Below are positions 9,900-19,903 of a stretch of DNA of 64,000 nt, one piece after another. The DNA comes from Phymatolithon calcareum. Taxonomy: Eukaryota > Rhodophyta > Florideophyceae > Hapalidiales. Location: NCBI GenBank assembly GCA_977006965.1, contig OZ345355.1:1922001-1986000 (forward strand). Reading direction: 5' to 3'. The notes beneath the pieces were generated by a model. It ran no database searches. It saw only the letters and a list, made by a program, of their open reading frames with translations, and had not been told where the DNA came from. Numbering within the stretch: position 1 is the first letter of the stretch; the number at the start of each line of letters is the position of its first letter. The position numbers and the translations under genes were made by a program.

Positions 9900-10760
9900 T
9901 GATGATGATTGCTGTATTCCCCTACGAGGCTGGCACGTCAAGAAGGCTTCATTTGATTCCACTTTCTGAGGTCGGCAGCGTTTATCATAGCTAATTCGAT
10001 ATCTTGGTTTGGAATATTGCCAAGGCGAGAGGAGTATGTTCTGAGTGCGCATTGTAGCATCTTGCGGACGAACCTCTTCTCATCCATGTGTGAAACATAT
10101 CCTAATCATCCCCAGCGACGGTCCTTAATTCATTGTATCACCGGCAAGAAGGGCTCTCTTGCTTCTTCGGCTATCGTTCTTTTTTTAATGGCGGTCAGCA
10201 TCTTCGGTGCGATACCGCTAAGATTTTTCAGGGCTGGATTCGAAATATTCCAAGATTCACATCCGTATATCAAAGTCGAGACGGCCGAGGCTCTCCAGAG
10301 ATCTAAGCGAAGCGAAAGTGGAAGTGACGTGTTCGTGAGTAGTCTATAGACCCTTTTGAAACGTGAATTGGCAATATCGATACGATATGTAACGGGCGTC
10401 ATAGGGTCTGCTGCTCCTGATTGTATTGTTCCCAAGTACGTGGAAGTCTATTACATTCTCAAGAGTTTCAGTTCCTATTTTCACCTTTTCCATTTCTTTG
10501 GGCAGCTCATCTTATTCGAGTTTGTCGTGGTTTATCGATGGTGTCAGTCTGATCCGTGAGGAGGTGTTGAGCATTCTGAATATGAGGTCTAGAGTAACTT
10601 AAAGCATAGAGGGCTCAGGATGTCTCCTTGAAAAGCAGCTCGGTTAACGCTTATGTGCCGGGAGTATTTCCGTCTGCCTCCTGGAAGCTGCCGTCTGACA
10701 GTGATTTTTGCTCTGTCGCCGGTGCACATAACAAAGATGGTAGCTTGCCGCATGAAACCG
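9900..10760 (-). mobile_element. LINE family 2, fragment of RT and C-terminal region
   Basis: At the 5' side of the minus strand lies an RT motif of the form AFQGDILSPLCF. A gap follows, then the C-terminal part (10130-10435) with LWRASAVSTLIYGCESWNI, a signature of RTE/CR1-like LINE tails, and further on a W-x-G-Y/H-V-x-x-MD segment. The 3' side ends near TTCCCCTACGAGG, and the same end recurs at 49092-49680. The copy is internally deleted, and its 5' side abuts the family 1 copy at about 10760 in head-to-head orientation. Confidence 0.75.
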
Positions 10761-11987
10761 TCGTGGATCACGCCGGCAGGAGATGAAACGAAAACGTGGT
10801 GCATTATCGACCGAGGTGTTCCGCAGGGCTCCCCGCTTAGTCCGTGCCTATATAACATATTCATGGATACGTTCGCTGAAGCTGCCGCCCAAGTAACAGG
10901 AACAGTGTCTGACCATCCAGCGCAGCTATTTGCGGATGACGTTCTTCTTCAGGCAAAGAATGCAAAAGGATTGCAAAAACTATTGGACAAAGCTACGAAG
11001 TGGGCAGCCGAGAACTCCATGAAATGGAACACGAAGCCAGGAAAGAGCGAGGTTCTTAAGTACATAGGACTCCCAAAGAAGAAATTCTTCCTTGCAGGAA
11101 AAGAGCTGCACCAGGCCTGGAGACTGTCCTACCTCGGGATCAGTATGAACAACAACGGAGTCACCGACGATACAGCAATCTCAAGAGCTCGGAATGCGAT
11201 GGGATGCATACACAAACTCCGCCAAATTGGCTTGAAGGTCAGAGGACTCCAACCAACCACGTGCATCAAGATTTTCAAGTCGTTGATTCTCCCCACATGG
11301 GAGTATGCCTTTCACCTGACACCGATCACGAAACGACTACTATCGGTACTTGAAGCAGCAGAAGGTCTTTTCTACAGATACGTTTTCGGAAAATATGCCG
11401 AGTATCGAAGGGAGAGAATGCGAGTGCTCTGCCGTCTCGCCAGCCCACAGATGAGGACAATGCACCAGGCTGAAAGGTTCGCCTTAAGCTTGGTAAGACG
11501 GATGAAGTTCCTGGAGCTTTCAGAAGAATACCGGGGAAAAGAAGATGATCTGGAAAACGTATCAAAAGACATTGGGTATCTCGGGGAAGAGGAACACCTG
11601 AAAGAAGCTCTGAAACAAGCGGAAGAAGGTATGGTGTCAAAAAAGCGACACCTACAAGCAACAGTCAAAGTCTGGTCGTTGGAAGAAGAGGGTTGGACAG
11701 TTAAAATCCCGATCGGCGTACGGAGAGACCTACCAGGAGTGCTATATATAAGGGACAGAACTGCGAGGTTGAGATGCCTGAGAGTCATTTTCAACAGAGT
11801 TCCTTTGTGGAGAAAATCCATTCTGGCGAAATACTATGGGACTGGTGCTGTAGTGGAGCTTATCATGTTGCAACGTATACTGCGGTCTATGAATATGGAC
11901 CAAGAAACGGAATATGAATGCAAAAGACTTACTCGGGCCCTCACAGGGAGAGAAATTCGAATTAAGGAGATATTAGAAGGAGAGTAG
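10653..11987 (+). CDS. LINE family 1 reverse transcriptase, C-terminal part of ORF2
   Basis: The frame is open for 444 aa, but LINE sequence begins only around 10765. Upstream residues read through the neighbouring family 2 fragment. It carries the palm motifs DRGVPQGSPLSPCLYNIFMD and AQLFADDVLLQA with the catalytic Asp pair intact, then the thumb and a long C-terminal region with WEYAFHLTP, FNRVPLWRKS and CKRLTRALTGREIRIKE. Fingers and endonuclease are missing, so this is a 5'-truncated copy. Its uninterrupted frame suggests a younger insertion than most family 1 pieces here. The 3' UTR with AAAATATATCAACATATATCC runs to about 12075. Confidence 0.85.
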   Translation: MCREYFRLPPGSCRLTVIFALSPVHITKMVACRMKPSWITPAGDETKTWCIIDRGVPQGSPLSPCLYNIFMDTFAEAAAQVTGTVSDHPAQLFADDVLLQAKNAKGLQKLLDKATKWAAENSMKWNTKPGKSEVLKYIGLPKKKFFLAGKELHQAWRLSYLGISMNNNGVTDDTAISRARNAMGCIHKLRQIGLKVRGLQPTTCIKIFKSLILPTWEYAFHLTPITKRLLSVLEAAEGLFYRYVFGKYAEYRRERMRVLCRLASPQMRTMHQAERFALSLVRRMKFLELSEEYRGKEDDLENVSKDIGYLGEEEHLKEALKQAEEGMVSKKRHLQATVKVWSLEEEGWTVKIPIGVRRDLPGVLYIRDRTARLRCLRVIFNRVPLWRKSILAKYYGTGAVVELIMLQRILRSMNMDQETEYECKRLTRALTGREIRIKEILEGE

Positions 11988-12075
11988 AGAGACGAGTATT
12001 GAAAATAGCGAGAAGCTGCCTTGTTACTCAATTTGAGGCTTTGAGAGCTTTTAAAATATATCAACATATATCCCC
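11988..12075 (+). mobile_element. LINE family 1 3' UTR and end of copy
   Basis: It contains GGCTTTGAGAGCTTTTAAAATATATC and then ACATATATCCCCCTT, matching the ends of the other family 1 copies. It fixes the 3' limit of the copy whose coding part starts near 10765. Confidence 0.75.
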
Positions 12076-12458
12076 CTTACGCGCGGTTCACATCTCGGTT
12101 CAGGCACGTTCCGAAGTGCGTGCCTCCGTGTGAACGCGTTTGCAAGCTTGCGATGCGTGTGCTGGAGATCAAGGTTTCTTCGGCGTCCTGCTTGACAGGG
12201 ATTTCGATCGGCGAGGCTCAGACTCTGGAGCAGCTGCTGGCGAATGTGCGCGCCGGTGGGACTGTCGTGCAGGCTTTCGATTCTGCGCTGCGTGGCGCCG
12301 CGTTTTGAACCGCCGCCGGGTGTGCGTGCCTGGAAATGTGACGCATAGATGTGGCGCACAGAGTCTCGGCAACCTGATGAGAGGGTCGCAAGGAAAGCGT
12401 CCGGAAGGCGTTCTTGGCCTGGTCGTCACGCGCCTAACGGTTCTTGCAGGCGGCCACC

Positions 12459-12711
12459 GGTTGTGGCGCCCAGGCGCTGTCGGGCGACTTAGGTTTTCGC
12501 GGGGGCGTCTTAGCGCATGGCGGCTTCTCGAATGCAGTTGGTTGCGGCTCGAGACGGTGTCGAACGACTTGGCTCGGCACGGGAATCCTTCGCGCGCCGC
12601 CGCTCCTTGACTGTCACTGGTTGCGGCTCCAAGACAGTCTTTGGTGTTGCCGATCAACGCCCGAATGTCATCGCGCGTGGTCGCTCTCCGGCGGCCACCG
12701 GATGTGGCGCC
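12459..12711. repeat. Diverged 80-bp tandem repeat in a GC-rich island
   Basis: The core GGTTGTGGCGCC or a variant (GGTTGCGGCTC, GGATGTGGCGCC) occurs at 12459, 12540, 12619 and 12700, spacing 81, 79 and 81 bp. Between cores a GCGCGTGGCGGCT-like word is partly kept. Spacing is not a multiple of three and the open frames here have no domain, so it looks like a minisatellite. The island 12075-12850 is much richer in GC than its surroundings. Confidence 0.55.
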
Positions 12712-12990
12712 GAGACATAACAAAGGTTATCGATCCATGCGGATCATCGGCTGCAGTTGCCCTGCAGAGGCGTGTATGCCATCATCGGCGGTCTGCACGC
12801 AGTGTATGACCTCAAGGGGTAGGGGATGGCAGGATTAAGGTGGGCAGATCTGGTAAGATAGTCATACCTTCGTACCGCCTCTGGCCTTGCTGCTCCGACA
12901 AAGGGTGTTCTTCAAAAAGGGTAGCAAGTAGCCAAAGTTTTTCTTCCCTCTTATAGTAGGTATTCAATCCCTTAGGCAAGGATACAGGAG
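12712..12990. other. Transition from GC island to LINE, nothing recognised
   Basis: No gene, repeat copy or structured motif could be supported in this stretch. Confidence 0.4.
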
Positions 12991-12994
12991 TTGT

Positions 12995-14265
12995 CTCATG
13001 TGGCTCATGATATTCGGAACCCAGCTTGTGATTCCGGGAGGAGATGTACTACGAATGGGAGAATCATGTTCAGGACGCACACTAAGAAAATCTTAAGGGA
13101 AAAGCGAAGTCCTCGAATCAGAGAAAACATTGGGCAAGACATTAAAGCTCGCAAACAAGGTTCTGGCAAAAGTTCCAGAGGTCTCATATCTTGGAGTATC
13201 CGTAGACCCCGGAGGAGTCACAGATACGCTAATGATGCAACGACTAAAGAAAGCAAGGACGGTTGTGTACGAATTGTGTACACTAGGAGTGTTCAAGAAA
13301 GGGTTAAGTATACAGAAGTGTATTCAGATATACAAGGCGCTAGTACAGCCACGCTGGGAGTCCGCAATGCACTTAACGCCCTGGTCAGAAGACGTACAAA
13401 ATGCCGGCAAGGAAGTAGAAGCAACATTCTTCAATCAAGTATTCGGGCCACGGGCCCAAGGAAGGACGGACAGGCTCCGTCTCCTGTGCCACATCCAGAC
13501 GGCTCCACATCGTCGAGAAATCTTGGCCTTCAAAATGCTGAGAAGGAACAAGGAGAAGGAACGTATGTATCCAAATGAAGCGCCCGAAAGCAGAAACAAC
13601 CATGAATTGCAGTACACAAGGAAAGCTCTCGCCGTGATGGAAACCAGAGAGCCGTTCGGTGAAGCTGTAAAGCATATCCAAACAAACCAGTCGTCACAAA
13701 CACTTCTATCTAAATTTCTGGCAATGGAAGGGGACCGCCTAGAATCGAAGCGGAAAAGGAAGATTCCATACGATAAGACAAGTGATTTGCCAGCAATACT
13801 CAAGTTCCACAAGGTGAAGCACAGACAACTCGCACTGCAGTATGCCTGCGGAAGATTCCCACAGGTGTCAACAACAAGTATGGTCGAAGAATTTGCCACA
13901 AGAGCCAGACAGCATATGGAGACCCTTGAAAGCACGCTAATAGGGTACGACCTAGAAGGAGAAAAAGGACTAGAAGCAGAAAAGGCGCTAGATGAGCTCT
14001 TACTATCTAGCAAGACACTCATAGAACGCATGGAGAACGAAGAAGGCCTGTATTGATTCGTATAAGTCAAGGCAAAGAGCGGTCGAGTCCAAGCACCAGC
14101 AATCCTGTAGAGGACTGAGATAGGATTACTTTGAATCTTGAGTTTTCCCGTCCGTGATTCTAGTGGGCGTTTCGTGAGCTGCACAAAGGTAGGTAGCATC
14201 AGAGGAAGCTTCGTCCATATCTTCGGAAGTCTGTGGGGCTTTTAAATAAAGTTGAATAAAAAAAC
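12995..14265 (+). mobile_element. LINE family 5, 5'-truncated copy with long C-terminal frame
   Basis: A frame of 308 codons (13130-14056, opening at a non-ATG codon) encodes the post-RT region: VPEVSYLGVSVDPGGVTD, a WESAMHLTPWSED segment, and VKHRQLALQYACGRFPQVST. The same order is seen in the full element at 51833. The 3' UTR carries GGTAGGTAGCATCAGAGG and ends GTGGGGCTTTTAAATAAAG with an A-rich tail. A matching 3' UTR without coding sequence lies at 50430-50640. No target duplication was found. Confidence 0.8.
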
Positions 14266-14289
14266 TAAGAAAATTTTGAATGCACGTGG

Positions 14290-14395
14290 TAGAATAAGAA
14301 GAAGTGTAGATTTCTATTTATAAGTTACCAACACATCTGCAGACACTTGGGGCAACTTCGCGAGTTCCATGCGAGCACAGCAAGAGTCTGACTTG
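14290..14395 (-). mobile_element. LINE family 6, 3' terminal piece
   Basis: The minus strand ends with the family 6 tail: GTTGCCCCAAGTGTCTGCAG, then GTAACTTATAAATAG, then CTACACTTCTTCTTATTC. It is diverged and short. Confidence 0.6.
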
Positions 14396-14417
14396 ATCTT
14401 CGACTAGTCGGCGGGGG

Positions 14418-16170
14418 GGGATATATGTTGATTTATTTTAAAAGCACCCAAGACCTCACTGTGAGTAAAGGGGCAGCTTCTCAATTACTTCTAACTTACA
14501 GCATTCTATTTTCCTAACATTTCCTTGATTCGAGTTCTCTCCATTTGAGAGTTCGAGTTAGTCTTTTGTATTCATATTCAGTCTCTTTGTCCATCATCTT
14601 AGACCCGAGTATGCGTTGGAGTGCAATAACCTCAATTTCAGCACCGGGTCCGAAATACTCACCGAGGATTGATTTCCTCCACAACGGAGCTCTGTTAACA
14701 ATCAGTCTTATGCATCTTAGCCTTGTCGTCCTGTCCCTTATTTGTAACACTACTGGGTACTTCTTATGCTTGTTAATCGCGATTTTCACTGAGCGATCCT
14801 CTTCACATTTTTGCCACACTTGGATTGCATCTTCTAATCGCCGCTTCTTTGACACTTTACCTTCTTCTGCTTGTTTCAATGCTTTGCTGAGGTGCTCCTC
14901 GTTTCTAAAATAGTTAATGTCCTTCGATACTTCTGCCATATCCTCCTGTCTTACTCGGTATTCTTCTGCCTATTCCAGGTACGTTTTCCGTTTTAACAAG
15001 CTTAAAGCAAGCCTTTCCGCGTGGTGAGTCCTCCTCACCTCCGGACTATCTAGCTGACAGAGCAGACTCATTCGATTTTTTCGATGCTCCGCATATTTCC
15101 CGAAGACATACTTGTAAAAAAGCCCTTCTGCTGCCTCAATTGCTGATAGCAACCGCTTCGTCATCGGAGTCAGATGGCTTGCATACTCCCACTTGGGGAG
15201 AATCAACGAGTTGAAAATCCTGATGCATATTTCAGGGTGGAATCCACTGACATTAACGCCACTCTGCCTAATTTTGTGGATGCATCCAACCGCATTCCGC
15301 ACTCTCTACATTGCTGTATCGTCTGTAACTCCAGTGCTGTTCATACTAATGCCCAGGTAGGAAAGTCCCCACGCTTGGTGTATCTCTTTTCTGGCAAGCA
15401 TAAACTTTTGCTTAGGTAACCCCTTGTACTATAGCACTTCGCTCTTTCCTGGCTTTGTGTTCCATGTCATAGAATTTTCGTCTGCCCACTCCATGGCTAT
15501 GTCCAATGCCTTCGTAACCCTTTCGCATTCTTGGCCTGTAGAAGCACGTCGTCCGCAAATAACTGAACTGGCTGCTCGGAGACAGTTCCTGTAACTTTTC
15601 CAGCAGCTTCGGCAAACTTATCCATGAATATGTTATAAAGGCACCGGGCTTAATGGAGACCCTTGTGGAACACCTCTGTCGATAATGCACCATGTTTTTG
15701 ATTCGTCCCATGCGGATGTGATCCACGTCGGCTTCAGCAAGCAGGCTACCGTCCGAGTAATGTGCATCGGCATCGACTTGTGGGTGCGACACCATCTGGT
15801 CGGGTACCAAAACCTACCTCTGGATCAGTGTGCATTTGGTAGAAGGCAAAGAGCCCTGTAGTTCAACCTCTCTTCGATGGATCCTTTCTTATGTAAAATA
15901 ATCAGGGCTCCGTCGGAGAGGACTTCAGGTATTTGTTCTTCTTCGCACACGGTCATGAGGACTTTGGCGAGTTTATTTCTTGCTGCAACGCTGTTTTGGT
16001 AGATTTCGACCGGGATTTCTGCGTCTCGGTGATTCCGATGATATCCATGCCCAATTCCTCCAAGTGCGTCACTGTTGAGCGCGAGAGTCCTCCACAGTTC
16101 CACGTTCAGATTTTCAGTGATTCGCCTGAGAGCGCTTCTTGGCGTCTTCTCCGCCTGCATCACTCCTTAG
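14418..16170 (-). mobile_element. LINE family 1, decayed and internally deleted copy
   Basis: Reading the minus strand, an RT fingers segment (15825-16163) with ILHKKGSIEERLNYRAL jumps directly to TWCIIDRGVPQGSPLSP near 15680, so the middle of RT is deleted. The thumb follows (15412-15600), then GVTDDTAM, SHLTPMTKRLLS (14970-15302) and DRTTRLRCIRLIVNRAPLWR (14514-14939). The 3' UTR ends near 14418 in the family 1 terminus. Several frameshifts and stops make it inactive. Confidence 0.8.
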
Positions 16171-16174
16171 TGGA

Positions 16175-16371
16175 GAGCCGACTGGGACCACCAAAGATGA
16201 GGAGACGTCATCAAGCAGAAAGGTTTGCATTAAGGCTGGTAAGACACAAAAAGCGCCTTGAAGAAACAGAAGAGTACTTTGGAAGAGATGAGGACGTAAA
16301 GGAAGCAATGAAGGATATTGAATATCTCAAGATTTATGAAGACCTGCGACAAGCCCTTCAGAAAGCCCAGG
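16175..16371 (+). mobile_element. LINE family 1 fragment, part left of the Copia insertion
   Basis: The frame encodes RRRHQAERFALRLVRHKKR and DVKEAMKDIEYLKIYEDLRQ, the C-terminal region of family 1. It is interrupted at 16371 by the Copia LTR. The reading continues at 22501 with a KKKRREETIKV-like segment after the 5-bp CCAGG duplication, so both pieces are one former LINE copy. Confidence 0.8.
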
Positions 16372-16868
16372 TGTCACTACACCAACAAATTGTTGGCACA
16401 AGACTTGAGTCTTGGGTGCAAACTGCACCCGTGCGAGACTCAAACCCTCTTTGCAGCAGTAACTGGCTAAAGCCGTGCGGTTACTTCTGCAGCATTCTGT
16501 TTGACGTTGAGTTTGTTTCTTACCTTCGACGTGCCCAGATTGAGAGCAGCGCCTGTTGGGAATTTTATTTATACTAATTCTGAGGCGCGGATCCTATGCA
16601 TGACGTGCTCAACATTTTCATGTGTTGGGTGTCGATCATGTACGAAAATACCTATTTGCCCTCCACGCTATTCGCTGCCATTAAGAATTCGTAGTAGCAT
16701 GCCACGATATCTTACACCGATTCTATGGCGTAAAGCTGGAGCGTAAACTCAATATTGATAATCTTTCGCCCTTTGTTCGTCCATGAAATTGAGATAGAAC
16801 ACATCTGCAGTCAATAGCCTTCTCATGTATTCTCGACCATCCTCGTTCCTCGATTGCGTGTTGCGACA
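16372..16868 (-). repeat. Copia 3' LTR (minus-strand sense)
   Basis: 497 bp, same ends TGTC..GACA as the 5' LTR. It is preceded on the minus strand by a purine-rich AAAGAATGGGG tract (16871-16881), the probable plus-strand priming site. The neighbouring CCAGG at 16367-16371 is one half of the target duplication. Confidence 0.9.
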
Positions 16869-16870
16869 CA

Positions 16871-16881
16871 CCCCATTCTTT
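16871..16881 (-). promoter_or_regulatory. Polypurine tract of the Copia element
   Basis: The minus strand reads AAAGAATGGGG and then TG, directly before the 3' LTR. It is the expected primer for second-strand synthesis. Confidence 0.65.
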
Positions 16882-16906
16882 GTCGAGATACATGACATGG
16901 TTGATA

Positions 16907-19903
16907 TTAGGATTCCTCCTCAGTGCGAATTATCCACTGCTTAATCGGATGATTAAGATGTCCCGAGCTCATGACGTCCATTAGCTGTTTAGGAAGCATG
17001 ATTTTAGTCACGCAGTCGGCAAGATTGTACTCAGAGCTCACCAAACCTATATCCGCGATTTCAAAACGTTCGTAAGCTTGTCTGCAAGCTTCAATATCAA
17101 TCATTAGTCTTCTTTCTGCAGTTTTGCCAGATTTGACGATGACATCGAACAATGATTTGCTGTCAGTCATCATTTGAATAGGAATGCTTTGTCGAAACAC
17201 CGATTCGAGATCATGCTTCATCATCATAGCAAAGTCGAAACAATCAGCCAAAGCATGACATTCTGATGCGAATGCGGACCTTGTAATCCTTTGACACTTA
17301 TAAGACCGAAAAGCGATGACGGAGCACTTATTGGAAGAGTCGCAAAGAGTGATTACGATTCCGAGTTGAGAGGATAGATCTCTGTTGTTTGCATGACTAG
17401 CGTCCACATATGCCCGAATGTGAAGAGATTTACGATCGAGCTTCGGATACTTGATTTTCAGATCGTGCTTCTTCAAATGCCGAGTAATTCTGTTCAGCTG
17501 TTTAGAATCCTCAATCGGATCGAACATCTTTTCCGTGACTTGTGAGCACATAGCCACTGCACAGGCAACATCAGGTCGGCAGTGAACTGTCCAGGCGAGT
17601 TGTGCACGTGTAGACCGATAAACATCAAAAAAGCAGGGAACCGAAACCAATTCCAATTTCTTGATATAATTGCTCATGTTGATTGTGATCTCATCCCGAT
17701 TCTCATTTTGACAGAACTCCATACCAGCAAACTTTGCACTTCCATATTTCCGAGGAGTTGAATCGAATCTTTGCCCAGTTTTCTGCGTCCATTTTTTAAA
17801 GTCTTCATCTCCAGTTTGAAGAGTGTCGTCCACATATATTCCCGAGAGACCTGAGAGTCTTTCACCGATATGTTTCGCGTACAGACTGGTATCACCGGTC
17901 GTTGGAATCATCTGCAAATCTTTCAAGTGATGCGATTTTAGAGTGTAGTGCCATCTGTCCCCAGAATCTGAAAGACCATATAACGGTTTCATTAGGCGCA
18001 GAATTTGTCCTGGATTTAAACAGAATTCTTTCGATGCATCCAAATAAATCTCCCTCATGAGGTCGGTTGATGATTGTAGGTATGCTTGTGCGATGTCCTC
18101 AGTCCACACTTCAAAACCTATGATGGAAGCTATTGCCAATAGCATTCTGGCGGAATCTTGTCTCAAATTGGGTGACGCATGTACAAGACTTGCCTTGTCC
18201 TTATCACGGTGCCCACCAATAACGAATCGAGCTTTGTATCTCTCCTCATTAGTGTTTGCGTCTTTGATTGATAATAACATCCTCCCCTTTAAGATGTTTG
18301 CATTTTCCGGAACCTCTTCTTTTAAAACAATTTTGAAGGTTCCTCTGTCCATAAGACCTTTGATTTCCTTGTCAATTGCGGCCATCATCTTTGGTGATTT
18401 AGATCGAGGATCTCTTCCTTCAATAACCTCAGTGACATTGACCTGAAAACTGTCCCTTCTCACATAGTTTCGACACCAAGGGCCGATACCGGATGAAATA
18501 TTTTCAACCGTTTTTTCTGCTTCAGCGGGTGCCCCGTGATAAGGTTTGACTTGAGTTATTGAATATAACTGTAGCAATCCTGGCTTGAACTCAACAGTAA
18601 CCATTTTCGTGCTCTCATCAACGGAAACGATTTTGACAGGCTCAGAGTATCCATTCGTATCTTCTCTGTAAACTCGTACAAGGTCACCCTCCTTGTACGA
18701 TATATCTGCAGATTGTGGAATGCGTGATCTTAAAGCTCTCTGAATGCGAAGCTTATTGACGATTCGGAAAAATGAATCCCGTGCGGTGTTGATTGCCCTG
18801 ATTCTTTCCGTCTGTGATGGGAGGACTGCACCCATTCCGGCGGGGGAGTATCTGGGCATAATGCCAAATACCAACATAGATGGAACAAGTCCCTCAGGGC
18901 CCATCACGTCATTCATCGCCTTGACTGATGTTTGCAGTATAAAATCAGGTTCCATGTTAGGACATTCGATCTCCACTTTTCGGTATATTGCGCGTAGTGG
19001 ACCATGATATCTTTCACAAATACTTATTCCATTGTGATGTTGTACTCCTGAGAATTTGAGTACGACTCCATCCTCATCTGCAAGTTTTTGCCATTCTTCA
19101 GATGTGAAGACAGAACCCTGGTCTGTGAAATATATATTAGGCTGACCAGCATAAACGAGAACCCAGCATTGCATAAGTGCCTTCCAGACAGACTGCGTAT
19201 CTTCACTGTCCAGAAATTTTGCAGCCCCAAAATGGGTTCCAACATCAATCACATGCAACAAACTTTTGCCGTCAATCTTAAGAATATCCATCGCGATTTC
19301 ACGATTAAATACGATGTCGCTTGAGTCAGCGGAGCCAACTTGAAACAGCATCTGTTTTCGATCGACCACTTGACATGGATCACAAGACTTTTGGATCTCC
19401 TTTAGCGTTTGTAGCGTGCTAGCCGGAAGATTATTTCCGTCCACACGTTTCAATAGTGCGTATAGCTTAGAAGATGACGGATGTCTGTAATGCCTGTGAA
19501 GTTTTTCAAGTTGGGTTTTCGTGTATTGGACTCTTGATGTCCACCTTACCCACAAGTGACCTTCGTCTCGTACAATTGGAAGCGTCCAATCGGGATGTAC
19601 AAGCTGGTTAATGCGAGTGTCGGCCAAAAGATAATGATGATCCAAAACATCTAGGCCAAGCAGGAGTGGCACTTCTGCAGCAATTATGTCCGCCGCTATA
19701 GAAATTCCTCCTGTAGGAGTAGGTAGAGTCAAGTCGAACTTTCCGAGTGAGCGATGTACAACATCTCCAAATTTGAAACTGTGAAAAGATTTCTCAGTTT
19801 CAATTTTCTTTCCACTCCAAGCCGCGTATGCTTTTGCTTGATTTAGTCCAATGCAGGACTTAGCAGCTCCAGTATCCACGACTGCACCTTGAAATGACGC
19901 AGC
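16907..19903 (-). CDS. pol: Copia pol: protease, integrase, RT, RNase H (about 998 aa)
   Basis: Uninterrupted. Numbered from the Met at 19879: protease DTG (2-4) with LLGLDVL flap partner (73-79); integrase HHCC finger H128, H132, C166, C169; integrase triad D198, D253, E289; RT with D595 in TEDIAQAYL and IYVDD at 681-685; RNase H D825 (AYVDASHA), E873 (SECHALAD), D906 (TDSKSLFD). All catalytic residues that can be checked are present. The order INT before RT identifies Ty1/Copia. The upstream TAA separates it from gag, so expression of pol needs readthrough, reinitiation or a mutated source. Confidence 0.95.
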   Translation of the reverse strand, partial: AASFQGAVVDTGAAKSCIGLNQAKAYAAWSGKKIETEKSFHSFKFGDVVHRSLGKFDLTLPTPTGGISIAADIIAAEVPLLLGLDVLDHHYLLADTRINQLVHPDWTLPIVRDEGHLWVRWTSRVQYTKTQLEKLHRHYRHPSSSKLYALLKRVDGNNLPASTLQTLKEIQKSCDPCQVVDRKQMLFQVGSADSSDIVFNREIAMDILKIDGKSLLHVIDVGTHFGAAKFLDSEDTQSVWKALMQCWVLVYAGQPNIYFTDQGSVFTSEEWQKLADEDGVVLKFSGVQHHNGISICERYHGPLRAIYRKVEIECPNMEPDFILQTSVKAMNDVMGPEGLVPSMLVFGIMPRYSPAGMGAVLPSQTERIRAINTARDSFFRIVNKLRIQRALRSRIPQSADISYKEGDLVRVYREDTNGYSEPVKIVSVDESTKMVTVEFKPGLLQLYSITQVKPYHGAPAEAEKTVENISSGIGPWCRNYVRRDSFQVNVTEVIEGRDPRSKSPKMMAAIDKEIKGLMDRGTFKIVLKEEVPENANILKGRMLLSIKDANTNEERYKARFVIGGHRDKDKASLVHASPNLRQDSARMLLAIASIIGFEVWTEDIAQAYLQSSTDLMREIYLDASKEFCLNPGQILRLMKPLYGLSDSGDRWHYTLKSHHLKDLQMIPTTGDTSLYAKHIGERLSGLSGIYVDDTLQTGDEDFKKWTQKTGQRFDSTPRKYGSAKFAGMEFCQNENRDEITINMSNYIKKLELVSVPCFFDVYRSTRAQLAWTVHCRPDVACAVAMCSQVTEKMFDPIEDSKQLNRITRHLKKHDLKIKYPKLDRKSLHIRAYVDASHANNRDLSSQLGIVITLCDSSNKCSVIAFRSYKCQRITRSAFASECHALADCFDFAMMMKHDLESVFRQSIPIQMMTDSKSLFDVIVKSGKTAERRLMIDIEACRQAYERFEIADIGLVSSEYNLADCVTKIMLPKQLMDVMSSGHLNHPIKQWIIRTEEES

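Noticed and set aside
12169-12723. Minus-strand frame of 184 codons
   Set aside because: Low-complexity Arg/Pro/Ser product across a non-coding 80-bp repeat; a GC-driven chance frame.
15933-16577. One 214-codon protein reading across 16371
   Set aside because: It fuses unrelated antisense LINE, family 1 LINE and Copia LTR sequence; the LTR border and CCAGG duplication show it is artificial.
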